Shown here piece by piece: positions 8,101 through 16,315 of a DNA stretch of 31,464 nt (position 1 is its first letter; each line of letters starts with the position of its first letter). The notes under the pieces were generated by a model, which saw only the letters and a program-made list of their open reading frames with translations, had not been told where the DNA came from and searched no databases. This DNA comes from an uncultured Clostridia bacterium. GTDB lineage: Bacteria > Bacillota > Clostridia > Christensenellales > Aristaeellaceae. Location: positions 1 through 31,464 of the forward strand of contig CAKTXH010000022.1 in the NCBI GenBank assembly GCA_934630975.1, written 5' to 3'. Made by a program: the position numbers and the translations under genes.

Positions 8101-8583
8101 GTGCGGGAAAGCTATGTGCTGAAAAGAAGAAACGGGGAAATCTGCGGCTATATCATGGCGCGGAACGGACAGCTCTGTGTGCGGCTGCCGGATGACAAGG
8201 GCATGGCGCAGATTACGGCGGTTTATGCGGACGAAGGCCGAACGTTTGAAGGGAAACTCGACGGAAGCGAAAACACATATGCGGGCAGCGGAGAGCGCCT
8301 GCTTGGCGCATATGTCTGTTCGGACGGAAAACTGCTGATGGATACGGGCGAAGCGGCGCGCAGCGCGTTCGAACGAGCTGAAAGACGAAAAACAACCGTT
8401 CAAAAGCCGCAAAGCGCTTTAAAAAGAAATGCGAGGGAGGAGACGGAACAGGCGCGCGAACAACATGGGATCAGGAAGGACAAAACCGAGGCGGCGGAGC
8501 GAAGGTGGCCGCCGCCGCCCTGCATGCCGGGAGCGGAATATGTAAACGGCGCGTGGACAATCAATCCGAAGGCGGCGCGCTGA
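8101..8583 (+). CDS. Hypothetical protein, 160 residues
   Basis: I do not recognise this family. The GTG at 8101 is chosen because GGGAGGTG lies at 8086-8093; the frame stays open upstream to 8023 but without a ribosome binding site. Residues 1-80 look like a small beta-rich domain (ESYVLKRRNGEICGYIM, then ARNGQLCVRLPD). The middle 100-140 is highly charged and probably disordered, and the end is a PPPP stretch followed by AEYVNGAWTINPKAAR. No signal peptide, membrane helix or metal-binding motif is evident. It is divergent from the VanW gene across about 110 bp, and its 3' end overlaps the opposing small gene by 23 nt. Probably lineage-specific. Confidence 0.65.
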   Translation: MRESYVLKRRNGEICGYIMARNGQLCVRLPDDKGMAQITAVYADEGRTFEGKLDGSENTYAGSGERLLGAYVCSDGKLLMDTGEAARSAFERAERRKTTVQKPQSALKRNAREETEQAREQHGIRKDKTEAAERRWPPPPCMPGAEYVNGAWTINPKAAR

Positions 8584-8836
8584 AAGTCGCGCGGTTTGCC
8601 GCTCGGCTGTGCCGAATCCCGATATCGCGGATATAGTGCGTCCGGCTGCCTTGCAGGCGCGGAAAAGAGGCGGGCGGCGCGGGTTCGGGTACGGGTTTAG
8701 GCGTTGACGCAGGGACGGATGGCTGAGGCTGCACGTCGGGACGGCCTTGAACTGCGCTGTACAAATCATAAGCCGTAACGATGGAAGCGGGGGATTTCGG
8801 ACGGCTGGCGTTCAGCAGGGCATACGGGGAAATCAT
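8561..8836 (-). CDS. Small proline-rich hypothetical protein, 91 residues
   Basis: I do not recognise it. Support for coding comes from AAAGGAG placed 8 nt before the ATG at 8836; the longer frame to 8923 lacks such a site. The N-terminal third (MISPYALLNASRPKSP, then ASIVTAYDLYSAVQG) could form helices. Residues about 40-62 are a proline-rich linker with alternating PVP/PAP steps, and the C-terminus is basic. There is no signal peptide or membrane segment. The 3' end overlaps the converging gene by 23 nt. It could be a lineage-specific structural or regulatory peptide; moderate doubt that it is translated. Confidence 0.5.
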   Translation of the reverse strand: MISPYALLNASRPKSPASIVTAYDLYSAVQGRPDVQPQPSVPASTPKPVPEPAPPASFPRLQGSRTHYIRDIGIRHSRAANRATFSAPPSD

Positions 8837-8941
8837 ACAAGCCAACTCCTTTCGCTGTTCCTTTTTCCATTCTATGCCTGTAAAACGAAGGCGTTCCATG
8901 GAAAAAAACAGACGCATTTCCACCTTTTCGATAAAATGGGA

Positions 8942-8970
8942 TTGTGAAAAGAGCGAGCATCATGTATAAT
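8942..8970 (+). promoter_or_regulatory. Sigma-A promoter of the beta-propeller gene
   Basis: TTGTGA (8942-8947), a 17-bp spacer and a perfect TATAAT (8965-8970) lie about 38 nt before the inferred start codon. Confidence 0.82.
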
Positions 8971-9008
8971 GTCAATAACCGAAGATTGCCTGAAATGAGG
9001 TGTATGAA

Positions 9009-11264
9009 TTGGACGAACAGAAGAACGGAACGCCTGCGCCCAGGAGACGCAGACGCGCCGACGTACAAAGAACGGTAATCAGCGAGGATTATACAGACTC
9101 TTTCCGCCCGGAGGAGGAACAGCCCCGGGAGGAGGCGCGACAGACGCACAGCGAGATGCACAAGCCTGTGCAGAGCAGCGTGCAGCGCCAGGTATGGGAA
9201 GAAGAATATGATGATTTCGACGAGGAGCCGCGCGCCGAAAAAGGCGGTAAGCGGCGCGGCAGGGGCGGCAGCACGGGATGCCTGATCGGCATTATTATTT
9301 TGCTGCTGATCGTCATCGTCGTGTTTGTGCTGGGCTGGATGGTGTTCCCGAATCAGAAGGATGAAATCCTGACCCGAATCGGCGTGATGGCCACGCCGAC
9401 TGCGGCGCCTACGGCTGAACCGACGGCTACGCCGACTGTGGTGCCTACGGTTGAACCGACGGCCACGCCGACGGCGACGCCCACGGCTACGCCGACCGCC
9501 ACTCCGACGGCAACGCCCACGGCCACGCCGACCGCGACCCCGACGGCAACGCCCACGGCTACGCCGACCGCGACCCCGACGGCAACGCCCACGGCGACCC
9601 CGACGGCAACGCCCACGGCCACGCCGACCGCGACCCCGACGGCGACGCCCACGGCCACACCGACGCCTACGGCCACGCCGACCCCGTCCCCGACGCCTAC
9701 GCCGACTCCGACGCCCACCCCGACCCCGTATCGGGCCGAAAAGGCTTCTGCTTCGGAAAACGCGCTGCCGGAGAAAGTGATCAAGAGCAGCTTTGTCGTT
9801 TCCGACGGGCAGAAGGTTGAAACGTATACCAGCGGCGAAACCGTCAGCATGGGCGACCCGGACCAGTATACCGCTCAGGGCGGCGTGCTGACCTTCCGTG
9901 GCGGCCCGCTGCGCCAGAATTCGGCGTATGGTACGGTCGAAGTGACGGAAGAACAGCTTTCCGTCGTTCGCGGCATGCGCACCTCCAAGCTGGATAACAC
10001 GTATACCGGCTTTGGGTTCGGCAGCCAGCCGCTGATCGTCAAGTGGTACAAGAACATCCGCGAGATGATGAACATCACGGATGAATCGAAGAACACGACG
10101 GCGATGAAGGAAGTCATTGTGCCCTCCGCCGATGGCAAAATCTACTTCTATGATCTGGATACGAAGGTGTATTCCCGCCCGGCGATTGATATCGGCCTTC
10201 CGGTTGACGTGACGGCCAGCGTAAACCCGTATGGTTACCCGCTGCTGTATGTCGGCCAGAATGTGGAAGCCACGTCCACCTACACCGGTGTGATCGGCAT
10301 GCGCATTTACAGCCTGATCAACCAGAAGCTCATTGATTTTGAAACCAGCAAAGATGACGCTGCGCTGGGCAAAGATGACGCTGTTGCGCCGTCCTCCATC
10401 GTGGAAAGCGGTTCGGATACGCTGGTGTATACCGCGAAGAACGGCCTGCTTTACACGCTGGCGATGAATACCGCGTTCGATCTGGAAAACGCGACGATTT
10501 CCGTTGACCCGGTTAAGACCGCATATGGTTATACCAGCGGCGTGCGGAATTTCAGTCAGGGCATTACCGGCGGCGTGGCCAGCTATGGCGACTACGTGTA
10601 TTACGGCGATAACACCGGCATCCTCCAGTGCGTAGATATGAACACGATGCAGGCCGTATGGGCCATCGACCTGGGAGAAAGCATGATGTGCACACCTGCG
10701 CTGGAAACGGATGACGACGGCGGCGTGTACCTGTACACGGGCACGGCGCTGAGCAGAAATGGGCGCAGCGCGCAGATCCGCCTGCTGAAAATCGACGCGC
10801 TGACCGGCGAAATCATTTGGGAATGTCAGAGCGCGATCAAGGGCAAGTATTCCAGCAAGGAAGCGAAAGCCGGCTCTTACGCAGGCTTGATGGCGTCTCC
10901 GCTTGTCGGCGACGGCGAGATCAACGACCTCGTTATTTTCAACGTGAACCACGTGGAAATGGATGACAAGAGCATCTGCGCGGTGGTGTATGCGCTGGAT
11001 AAGACGACCGGCGAGGAAGCGTGGAATCAGCCGCTGGACGTGGACTCCATGTCTTCTCCGATTGCGTTGTATCAGCGGGATGGCAAGAGCTACATCGTTA
11101 TGGGCGACAACGGCGGTACGCTGCGCCTGATGGACGGTTTCAGCGGAACGACCATCAGCACGCTCAATCTGGGCAGTGCGATTCAGGCGTCCCCGGCGGC
11201 CTATGGCAACGAGATTGTCGTCGGCACGACGGGCGGCATGCTGTATTTCGTTGAACTGAAGTAA
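9009..11264 (+). CDS. Membrane-anchored PQQ-like beta-propeller protein with TATP-repeat stalk
   Basis: 751 residues from the TTG at 9009, chosen because GAGG (8997-9000) is 8 nt upstream. The GTG at 9000 would overlap that site. Order of parts: a charged cytoplasmic tail (1-88) with basic RRRRR and acidic clusters; one membrane helix at about 91-113; a 113-residue stalk of TATP/TPTP repeats (about 128-240); and an extracellular domain (about 245-751) whose repeated VYALDKTTGEEAW-like and LLKIDALTGEIIWE strands mark a PQQ/quinoprotein-like beta-propeller. No PQQ-dehydrogenase catalytic set is apparent, so a binding or scaffold role is more likely. A type II orientation (N-in) is inferred. It has its own promoter and a hairpin terminator behind it. 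Confidence 0.85.
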   Translation: MDEQKNGTPAPRRRRRADVQRTVISEDYTDSFRPEEEQPREEARQTHSEMHKPVQSSVQRQVWEEEYDDFDEEPRAEKGGKRRGRGGSTGCLIGIIILLLIVIVVFVLGWMVFPNQKDEILTRIGVMATPTAAPTAEPTATPTVVPTVEPTATPTATPTATPTATPTATPTATPTATPTATPTATPTATPTATPTATPTATPTATPTATPTATPTATPTPTATPTPSPTPTPTPTPTPTPYRAEKASASENALPEKVIKSSFVVSDGQKVETYTSGETVSMGDPDQYTAQGGVLTFRGGPLRQNSAYGTVEVTEEQLSVVRGMRTSKLDNTYTGFGFGSQPLIVKWYKNIREMMNITDESKNTTAMKEVIVPSADGKIYFYDLDTKVYSRPAIDIGLPVDVTASVNPYGYPLLYVGQNVEATSTYTGVIGMRIYSLINQKLIDFETSKDDAALGKDDAVAPSSIVESGSDTLVYTAKNGLLYTLAMNTAFDLENATISVDPVKTAYGYTSGVRNFSQGITGGVASYGDYVYYGDNTGILQCVDMNTMQAVWAIDLGESMMCTPALETDDDGGVYLYTGTALSRNGRSAQIRLLKIDALTGEIIWECQSAIKGKYSSKEAKAGSYAGLMASPLVGDGEINDLVIFNVNHVEMDDKSICAVVYALDKTTGEEAWNQPLDVDSMSSPIALYQRDGKSYIVMGDNGGTLRLMDGFSGTTISTLNLGSAIQASPAAYGNEIVVGTTGGMLYFVELK
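9390..9728 (+). repeat. 12-bp tandem repeat encoding (Thr-Ala-Thr-Pro)n
   Basis: 339 nt of nearly uninterrupted ACN-GCN-ACN-CCN units keep the frame throughout. The first units are variants (TAAPTAEP, TVVPTVEP) and the last part changes to a TP dipeptide repeat. Third-position changes are scattered, with runs of identical 24-36 nt blocks, pointing to recent duplication by slippage or recombination. Confidence 0.95.
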
Positions 11265-11278
11265 GAAACGGAAGGCCT

Positions 11279-11314
11279 GCGCCGCCGCGGGGATGACCTG
11301 CGGCGGCGCGTTTT
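11279..11314 (+). terminator. Terminator-like hairpin after the propeller gene
   Basis: A perfect 10-bp GC stem (11279-11288 with 11300-11309) with an 11-nt loop is followed by GTTTTA. The T run is short. The glpK start codon is only 31 nt beyond. Confidence 0.75.
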
Positions 11315-11345
11315 ATGCGGAAAGAAAAACGGGAGGCTTTGCGCC

Positions 11346-12842
11346 ATGCATACCTACGTGATTGCGCTCGATCAGGGAACGACCAGCTCCCGCGCCGTTT
11401 TATTCGACGAAAATGCGCGGATTGTCGCCATGAAGAGCTATGAATTTGAACAGATTTATCCGCAGCCCGGCTGGGTGGAACACGATCCGGCGGCGATTCT
11501 GAACACGCAGATTGACGCGCTGCGCGAGGTTGTCCGCATTTCCGGCGTTCCGCTGGACAGCATCGCAGCCATCGGCATCACCAATCAGCGTGAAACCACG
11601 CTGTTGTGGGATCGCAAGACGGGCAGGCCGCTGCACAATGCGATTGTCTGGCAATGCCGCCGAACCGCGCCGATTGTCGCCAAACTGTGCGAAGACGGGC
11701 TTGAACAGCACATCAAATCCGTGACGGGGCTGGTGCCGGACGCGTATTTTTCCGGCAGCAAGCTGAGCTGGCTGCTGGATCGGCTTGAACTGCATGAGCG
11801 CGCCGAACGCGGGGAAATCTGCTTTGGCACGGTGGACAGCTTTCTGGCGTGGAACCTCATCAGCGGGCGGCCCCATGTGACGGACGCAACCAACGCAAGC
11901 CGCACCATGCTCTTTGATATCCATAAAAATGACTGGGACGATACGCTGCTCAGCGCGCTGAACATCCCGCGCGCCGTTCTGCCGCGCGTAACGGATACCT
12001 CCGGCGTGATCGGCATGCTCGATCCGTCCATCCTCGGGCGGTCGATTCCCGTCGCGGCGCTCTGCGGCGATCAGCACAGCGCGCTTTTCGGGCAGGGCTG
12101 CTTTGAGCCGGGCATGATGAAAAATACGTATGGCACAGGCTGCTTTCTGCTGATGAATACGGGGAATCAACCCGCTGTGAGCCGAAACGGTCTGGTTTCC
12201 ACCATCGCGTGGCGGCTGAACGGAAAATGCACGTATGCGCTTGAAGGCAGCGTTTTCGTTGCAGGCGCGGCGATTCAATGGCTGCGCGACGAGATGAAGA
12301 TCATCGAACGCGCTTCTGAAACGGAAACGATTGCGCGTTCTCTGCCGGATAACGGCGGCGTATACATGGTGCCGACCTTCACGGGTCTCGGCGCGCCGTA
12401 TTGGGATATGTACAGCAGGGGCATGATCATCGGGCTGACGCGCGGAACGGGGCGCGCGCACGTCGTCCGCGCCGCGCTGGAATCCATCGCGTATCAGTCG
12501 GCCGATCTGGTCAGCGCGATGGCCTCCGACTGCGGACGCGAGCCGTCCGAACTGCGGGTGGATGGCGGCGCGAGCGCGAATCAATTCCTGATGCAGTTTC
12601 AGGCGGACGTGCTGGGCTGCAAGGTGATTCGCCCGGCTGTGATTGAAACGACGGCGCTCGGCGCGGCGCTGCTGGCCGGGCTGGCCGTCGGCGTTTGGAA
12701 GGATATGGACGAGATTCGCCGCGTCTGGCAGATGGATTTGAGCCTGACCCCGCAGATGAGCAGGCAGGAACGGGAAAAAGCCATGACGGGCTGGCATCGC
12801 GCCGTGAAACGCAGCATGCGCTGGGCGGCCGAGGAAGAATAA
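11346..12842 (+). CDS. glpK: Glycerol kinase
   Basis: 498 residues, the normal length. It phosphorylates glycerol to sn-glycerol 3-phosphate with ATP in the cytosol. The FGGY fold is clear: IALDQGTTSSRAVLFD near the N-terminus, NQRETT with glycerol-contacting R82 and E83, Y134, the catalytic base D242 in CGDQHSALFGQ, and NTYGTGCFLLMNTG. The ATG at 11346 follows GGGAGG. The position where enterococcal GlpK has the HPr-phosphorylated His (HFYG context) reads S228-I-L-G, so activation by PTS phosphorylation looks absent (inference from alignment by eye). No glpF, glpD or glpO lies nearby. Glycerol 3-phosphate also feeds PlsY, encoded at 25986-26600, but the two are not linked in an operon. Confidence 0.95.
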   Translation: MHTYVIALDQGTTSSRAVLFDENARIVAMKSYEFEQIYPQPGWVEHDPAAILNTQIDALREVVRISGVPLDSIAAIGITNQRETTLLWDRKTGRPLHNAIVWQCRRTAPIVAKLCEDGLEQHIKSVTGLVPDAYFSGSKLSWLLDRLELHERAERGEICFGTVDSFLAWNLISGRPHVTDATNASRTMLFDIHKNDWDDTLLSALNIPRAVLPRVTDTSGVIGMLDPSILGRSIPVAALCGDQHSALFGQGCFEPGMMKNTYGTGCFLLMNTGNQPAVSRNGLVSTIAWRLNGKCTYALEGSVFVAGAAIQWLRDEMKIIERASETETIARSLPDNGGVYMVPTFTGLGAPYWDMYSRGMIIGLTRGTGRAHVVRAALESIAYQSADLVSAMASDCGREPSELRVDGGASANQFLMQFQADVLGCKVIRPAVIETTALGAALLAGLAVGVWKDMDEIRRVWQMDLSLTPQMSRQEREKAMTGWHRAVKRSMRWAAEEE

Positions 12843-12855
12843 AACCCGAATGAAC

Positions 12856-12888
12856 GCGGGCGCATCCTGCATGCGCCTGCATATTTTT
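12856..12888 (+). terminator. glpK terminator
   Basis: A 10-bp stem (12856-12865 with 12871-12880, one G-U pair) and a 5-nt loop are followed by ATATTTTTA. Confidence 0.85.
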
Positions 12889-13172
12889 ATGGGAATTTTT
12901 ACCCGGTCGATAGGTTTTTACAGGTTTGTGTCGAATAATGCTTTATGTCGTTTCAACGCATGAAACGGTATGCAAAAGGACGGAAGAAGGCGCAGGCCGC
13001 TTTTTTCATCCCCGCAAAAGACGAATCGGAGGCCAATCTCCTGATCGGAACGGTTCATTCCGCCAATTTTTGACGGAATCGGATGAATATATGCGTCAAT
13101 CCGTGAAAAATTGCATGAACGATGCAGGAATGAGCAAAAAAACGGCGAAAAAGAGTAGGACGGTGAAGGACG
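12889..13172. other. Intergenic region before dnaG
   Basis: About 285 nt without a convincing gene. It holds a 7-bp inverted repeat with a 5-nt loop (12949-12967, CGTTTCA and TGAAACG arms), a possible operator or small hairpin. I see no sigma-A promoter with good -35 and -10 at proper spacing, although dnaG-rpoD transcription should begin here. A 92-codon open frame (12926-13204) lacks a ribosome binding site and is not called. Confidence 0.5.
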
Positions 13173-14930
13173 ATGGCCGGAAGGCTGCCCCAGGCATGGC
13201 TTGACGAGCTTCGCGACCGGGCGGATATCGTGCAGGTCGTTTCGCGATATGTGCAGCTCAATCCCAAAGGCGGCCGCTATTGGGGGCTTTGTCCGTTTCA
13301 CGGCGAAAAAACGCCGTCCTTTTCCGTCAATCCGCAGCGGCAGATGTATTATTGCTTCGGCTGCCACGCGGGCGGCAGCGCCATCACGTTTGTGATGGAA
13401 ATAGAACATCTGGATTTTATGGACGCGGTCAAGCTGCTGGCCGAGCAGGTGCACATGGAGGTGCCGGAGCTGACGCATAGCCAGGAGGATGCGGAGAGCA
13501 AATCCCGCAAGGAACGGCTTTACGAGGCGAACAGGCAATGCGCGCGCTTTTTTCACGCACAGCTTTGGAAAAAGGAGAGCGCGCAGATTCTGGAATACCT
13601 GCACGGGCGGGAGTTGAGCGACAGCACCATCCGCATCTTCGGCCTTGGCGCAACGCCGCAGCAAGGGGACGGCGCTACAAGGGCGATGCGCGAATTGGGG
13701 TTTACGGATGACGAATTGGTGAGCGCGGGAATCTCCGTGCGGCGGGATGGCCGCGTGTATGATATGTTCCGGCAGCGCGCTATTTTTCCCATCATCGACG
13801 CACAGGGACGTGTGCTCGGCTTCGGCGGCCGCGCGCTGGGCGACGTAAAACCCAAATATCTGAATACGGGCGACACGCCGATATTCAACAAGAGGCTCGG
13901 CGTTTTCGCCGCCAACCTGCTGAAAAAACAGCGCGGGCTGAAGCGCGTAATCCTTACGGAAGGCTATATGGATGTGATCGCGCTGGTGCAGGCGGGGGTG
14001 CCCGGCGTCTGCGCGACGCTCGGCACGGCGCTTACGCTCGAACAGGCAAGGCTGCTCAAGCGTTATGCGCCGGAAATCTGGGTTTCCTACGACGGCGACG
14101 CGGCCGGCCAGCATGCGATTCTCCGCGCGCTGGATATCTTCGAAGAAGAAGGCGTTCCGGCTCGGGTGCTCGATTTCCCCGGCGGCATGGATCCAGACGA
14201 ATACATCAAAGCCTACGGGCCACAGAGCGTGGAACAGCTCAAGCCGATGGATGCGACCGCTTACCGCATGAAGCAGGAGGCGGGCAGCCACGATTTATCC
14301 ACGGAGGACGGGCGGACGGCTTACGCGATTGCCTGCGCCAAATATCTGGCGAAGGTAAAAGAGCCGGTCGAGCTTGAAAACTACGTCAAGCAGTTGATGG
14401 TTTCCACAGGGTTCACGCGGGAGGTTCTGCTGGCGCAGATTGGGCGGACGGAGCTGATTGAAGAAAACAAAAGGCCGATGTTTCGCCACGCGGCGCGGCC
14501 TTTGGAGGAGAAAAACGAGGGCGTGGATACCGAAACCTCCGCGGCGGAAAAGGGGTTGCTCGTTTTGCTGGCGGAAGGCGGCATAGAGCCGGGAACGATT
14601 TCTGCGGATGATTTTATTTCGCCGCAGAGACGGGCGCTGGCACAGAAGCTGCTGGACGGCGTGACTCCGGCGGCGATTTTGGAAGAAATTGACGACGAAG
14701 AGGAGCGGAGCCGAACGGCGAAGCTGCTCTCAAGTGAAAGCGGCGCGGGCGAACAGGAGCTGCGCATGGTTGCAGACTATCTGCGTGTGCTGGAAAAGAA
14801 GCGGAAAGAAAATGAAATCAACGCGCTTAAAGAAAAGATGAGCACACAGCAGGGCGAAGAAAAGCGCAGCACGCTGATGAAAATACAGGAACTACTGGCT
14901 CAGGAAAACAAGACCGGGAGAAGGGAATGA
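13173..14930 (+). CDS. dnaG: DNA primase DnaG
   Basis: 585 residues, normal size. It makes RNA primers for replication together with the replicative helicase. The N-terminal CHC2 zinc ribbon is complete (C40, H43, C61, C64). The RNA polymerase core follows, with FGGRALGDVKPKYLNT. The TOPRIM part has E263 in LTEGYMDVIAL and D307/D309 in SYDGDAAG, the metal-binding acidic residues. The C-terminal helicase-interaction region is charged and helical. At the ATG at 13173, AAGGA lies too close (2 nt) and TAGGA rather far (12 nt), so initiation may be weak or the start slightly misplaced. It lies 6 nt upstream of rpoD, the classic macromolecular synthesis operon order. Confidence 0.96.
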   Translation: MAGRLPQAWLDELRDRADIVQVVSRYVQLNPKGGRYWGLCPFHGEKTPSFSVNPQRQMYYCFGCHAGGSAITFVMEIEHLDFMDAVKLLAEQVHMEVPELTHSQEDAESKSRKERLYEANRQCARFFHAQLWKKESAQILEYLHGRELSDSTIRIFGLGATPQQGDGATRAMRELGFTDDELVSAGISVRRDGRVYDMFRQRAIFPIIDAQGRVLGFGGRALGDVKPKYLNTGDTPIFNKRLGVFAANLLKKQRGLKRVILTEGYMDVIALVQAGVPGVCATLGTALTLEQARLLKRYAPEIWVSYDGDAAGQHAILRALDIFEEEGVPARVLDFPGGMDPDEYIKAYGPQSVEQLKPMDATAYRMKQEAGSHDLSTEDGRTAYAIACAKYLAKVKEPVELENYVKQLMVSTGFTREVLLAQIGRTELIEENKRPMFRHAARPLEEKNEGVDTETSAAEKGLLVLLAEGGIEPGTISADDFISPQRRALAQKLLDGVTPAAILEEIDDEEERSRTAKLLSSESGAGEQELRMVADYLRVLEKKRKENEINALKEKMSTQQGEEKRSTLMKIQELLAQENKTGRRE

Positions 14931-14936
14931 TCGTTA

Positions 14937-16034
14937 GTGGCATTGAACAAGGAACAGGCACAGCAAAAGGTGAAGGAGATCCTCGACCTTGCGCGCAACG
15001 AAAAGAAAACGCTGACCTATCAGGATGTGATGAATAAGCTCAGCGATTTGGATATTGACGCGGACGCGATCGACGCGGTTTTTGAAACGCTGGAATCCGA
15101 GGGGATCAACGTCATTAACGCGACGGAGGACGAGACCTCCGTACTGCCTGCCGACGTGACCGGCACGGATATGGATCTTTCCGTTCCCGAAGGCATCAGC
15201 ATTGACGACCCGGTGCGCATGTACCTCAAGGAAATCGGCAAGGTGCCGCTGCTCACGGCGGAAGAGGAAATCGAAATCGCCAAGCAGATGGAAATGGGCG
15301 GCGAAGTGGCTGAGGCGGCGAAGAAGAAGCTGGCCGAGGCGAACCTGCGTCTGGTCGTCTCCATCGCCAAGCGCTATGTGGGCCGCGGCATGCTCTTCCT
15401 CGATCTGATTCAGGAAGGCAACCTCGGCCTGATCAAGGCGGTTGAAAAGTTTAACTATACGAAGGGTTTCAAATTCTCGACGTATGCGACGTGGTGGATT
15501 CGCCAGGCCATCACCCGCGCGATTGCCGATCAGGCGCGCACCATCCGCATCCCGGTGCACATGGTGGAGACGATCAACAAGCTGATTCGCGTCAGCCGTC
15601 AGCTGCTCCAGGAAAAGGGACGCGAGCCGCAGCCGGAGGAAGTTGCGGAAGCGATGGGCATCAGCGTCGAGAAGGTGCGCGAGATCATCAAGATTGCGCA
15701 GGAGCCGGTGTCGCTTGAAACGCCGATCGGCGAGGAAGAGGATTCTCACCTCGGCGACTTTATTCAGGACGACGACGCGCCGCCGCCCGCAGAAGCCGCT
15801 TCCTTCACGCTGATGAAGGAACAACTGATGGGCGTGCTCGATACGCTCACCCCGCGCGAGAAGAAGGTGCTTTCCCTGCGCTTTGGCCTTGAGGATGGCC
15901 GCCAGCGCACGCTGGAAGAAGTCGGGCAGGAGTTCAACGTGACGCGCGAACGCATCCGCCAGATTGAGGCGAAAGCGCTGCGCAAACTCCGCCATCCGAG
16001 CCGCAGCAAGAAGCTCAAGGACTATCTGGAGTAA
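14937..16034 (+). CDS. rpoD: Primary sigma factor RpoD/SigA
   Basis: 365 residues, the short type found in Bacillota, with a compact region 1.1 (about 1-60). Region 1.2 begins at DDPVRMYLKEIGKVPLL (91). Region 2 contains NLRLVVSIAKRYVGRGM, the core-binding segment LDLIQEGNLGLIKAVEKF, and the -10 recognition and melting segment STYATWWIRQAITRAI. Region 3 follows, and region 4 ends with the -35 recognition helix VTRERIRQIEAKALRKLRHP. The non-conserved insert of proteobacterial RpoD is absent. The GTG at 14937 has GAGAAGGGA upstream. It is co-transcribed with dnaG. The consensus TTGACA/TATAAT promoters elsewhere in the window match its expected specificity. Confidence 0.98.
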   Translation: MALNKEQAQQKVKEILDLARNEKKTLTYQDVMNKLSDLDIDADAIDAVFETLESEGINVINATEDETSVLPADVTGTDMDLSVPEGISIDDPVRMYLKEIGKVPLLTAEEEIEIAKQMEMGGEVAEAAKKKLAEANLRLVVSIAKRYVGRGMLFLDLIQEGNLGLIKAVEKFNYTKGFKFSTYATWWIRQAITRAIADQARTIRIPVHMVETINKLIRVSRQLLQEKGREPQPEEVAEAMGISVEKVREIIKIAQEPVSLETPIGEEEDSHLGDFIQDDDAPPPAEAASFTLMKEQLMGVLDTLTPREKKVLSLRFGLEDGRQRTLEEVGQEFNVTRERIRQIEAKALRKLRHPSRSKKLKDYLE

Positions 16035-16044
16035 ACAAAGTTTC

Positions 16045-16072
16045 AAAAGAGGCGCGCAGGCGTCTCTTTTTT
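16045..16072 (+). terminator. rpoD terminator
   Basis: A hairpin of about 10 bp with AAAAGAG and CTCTTTT ends, 11 nt after the rpoD stop, continuing into a T6 run. Confidence 0.88.
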
Positions 16073-16214
16073 GATGGCCGCCAATCTGTACAAAAAGGAT
16101 GAACAACAAGCGAAACATGGCATTTTTGCATGCTTGTGGAAGAAAAGGTGAGAAGATTTCGCTGTTTTTCCTGCAAAAAAAGCTGCTTTCCGCCGCTTTC
16201 GACAGCGTAAGCCC

Positions 16215-16243
16215 TTGACATTATGTACATGTGGCGATACAAT
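16215..16243 (+). promoter_or_regulatory. Strong sigma-A promoter of the aminotransferase gene
   Basis: A perfect TTGACA (16215-16220), a 17-bp spacer and TACAAT (16238-16243) lie 72 nt before the start codon. The leader contains a 6-bp hairpin (16278-16283 with 16292-16297) ending just before the ribosome binding site. No T-box elements are visible in the leader. Confidence 0.88.
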
Positions 16244-16315
16244 AGAACCACTACGATTCGAGGCATTTTTGCCCCAGAGTTCGCGGAAAACCGAACTTTG
16301 ATGGAGGATACAATC

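Noticed and set aside
8766..10952. 728-codon open frame opposite the propeller gene
   Set aside because: It is a shadow of the GC-rich repeat and coding strand, with no ribosome binding site; the plus-strand protein has a coherent fold and promoter.
11400..12872. 490-codon open frame opposite glpK
   Set aside because: Antisense shadow of glycerol kinase, with no start signal.
12926..13204. 92-codon open frame upstream of dnaG
   Set aside because: No ribosome binding site, overlaps the dnaG start, and the sequence shows no family resemblance.
16115..16216. 33-codon leader peptide or T-box before ilvE
   Set aside because: The frame has no ribosome binding site and lies above the promoter; no T-box sequence is present in the leader.
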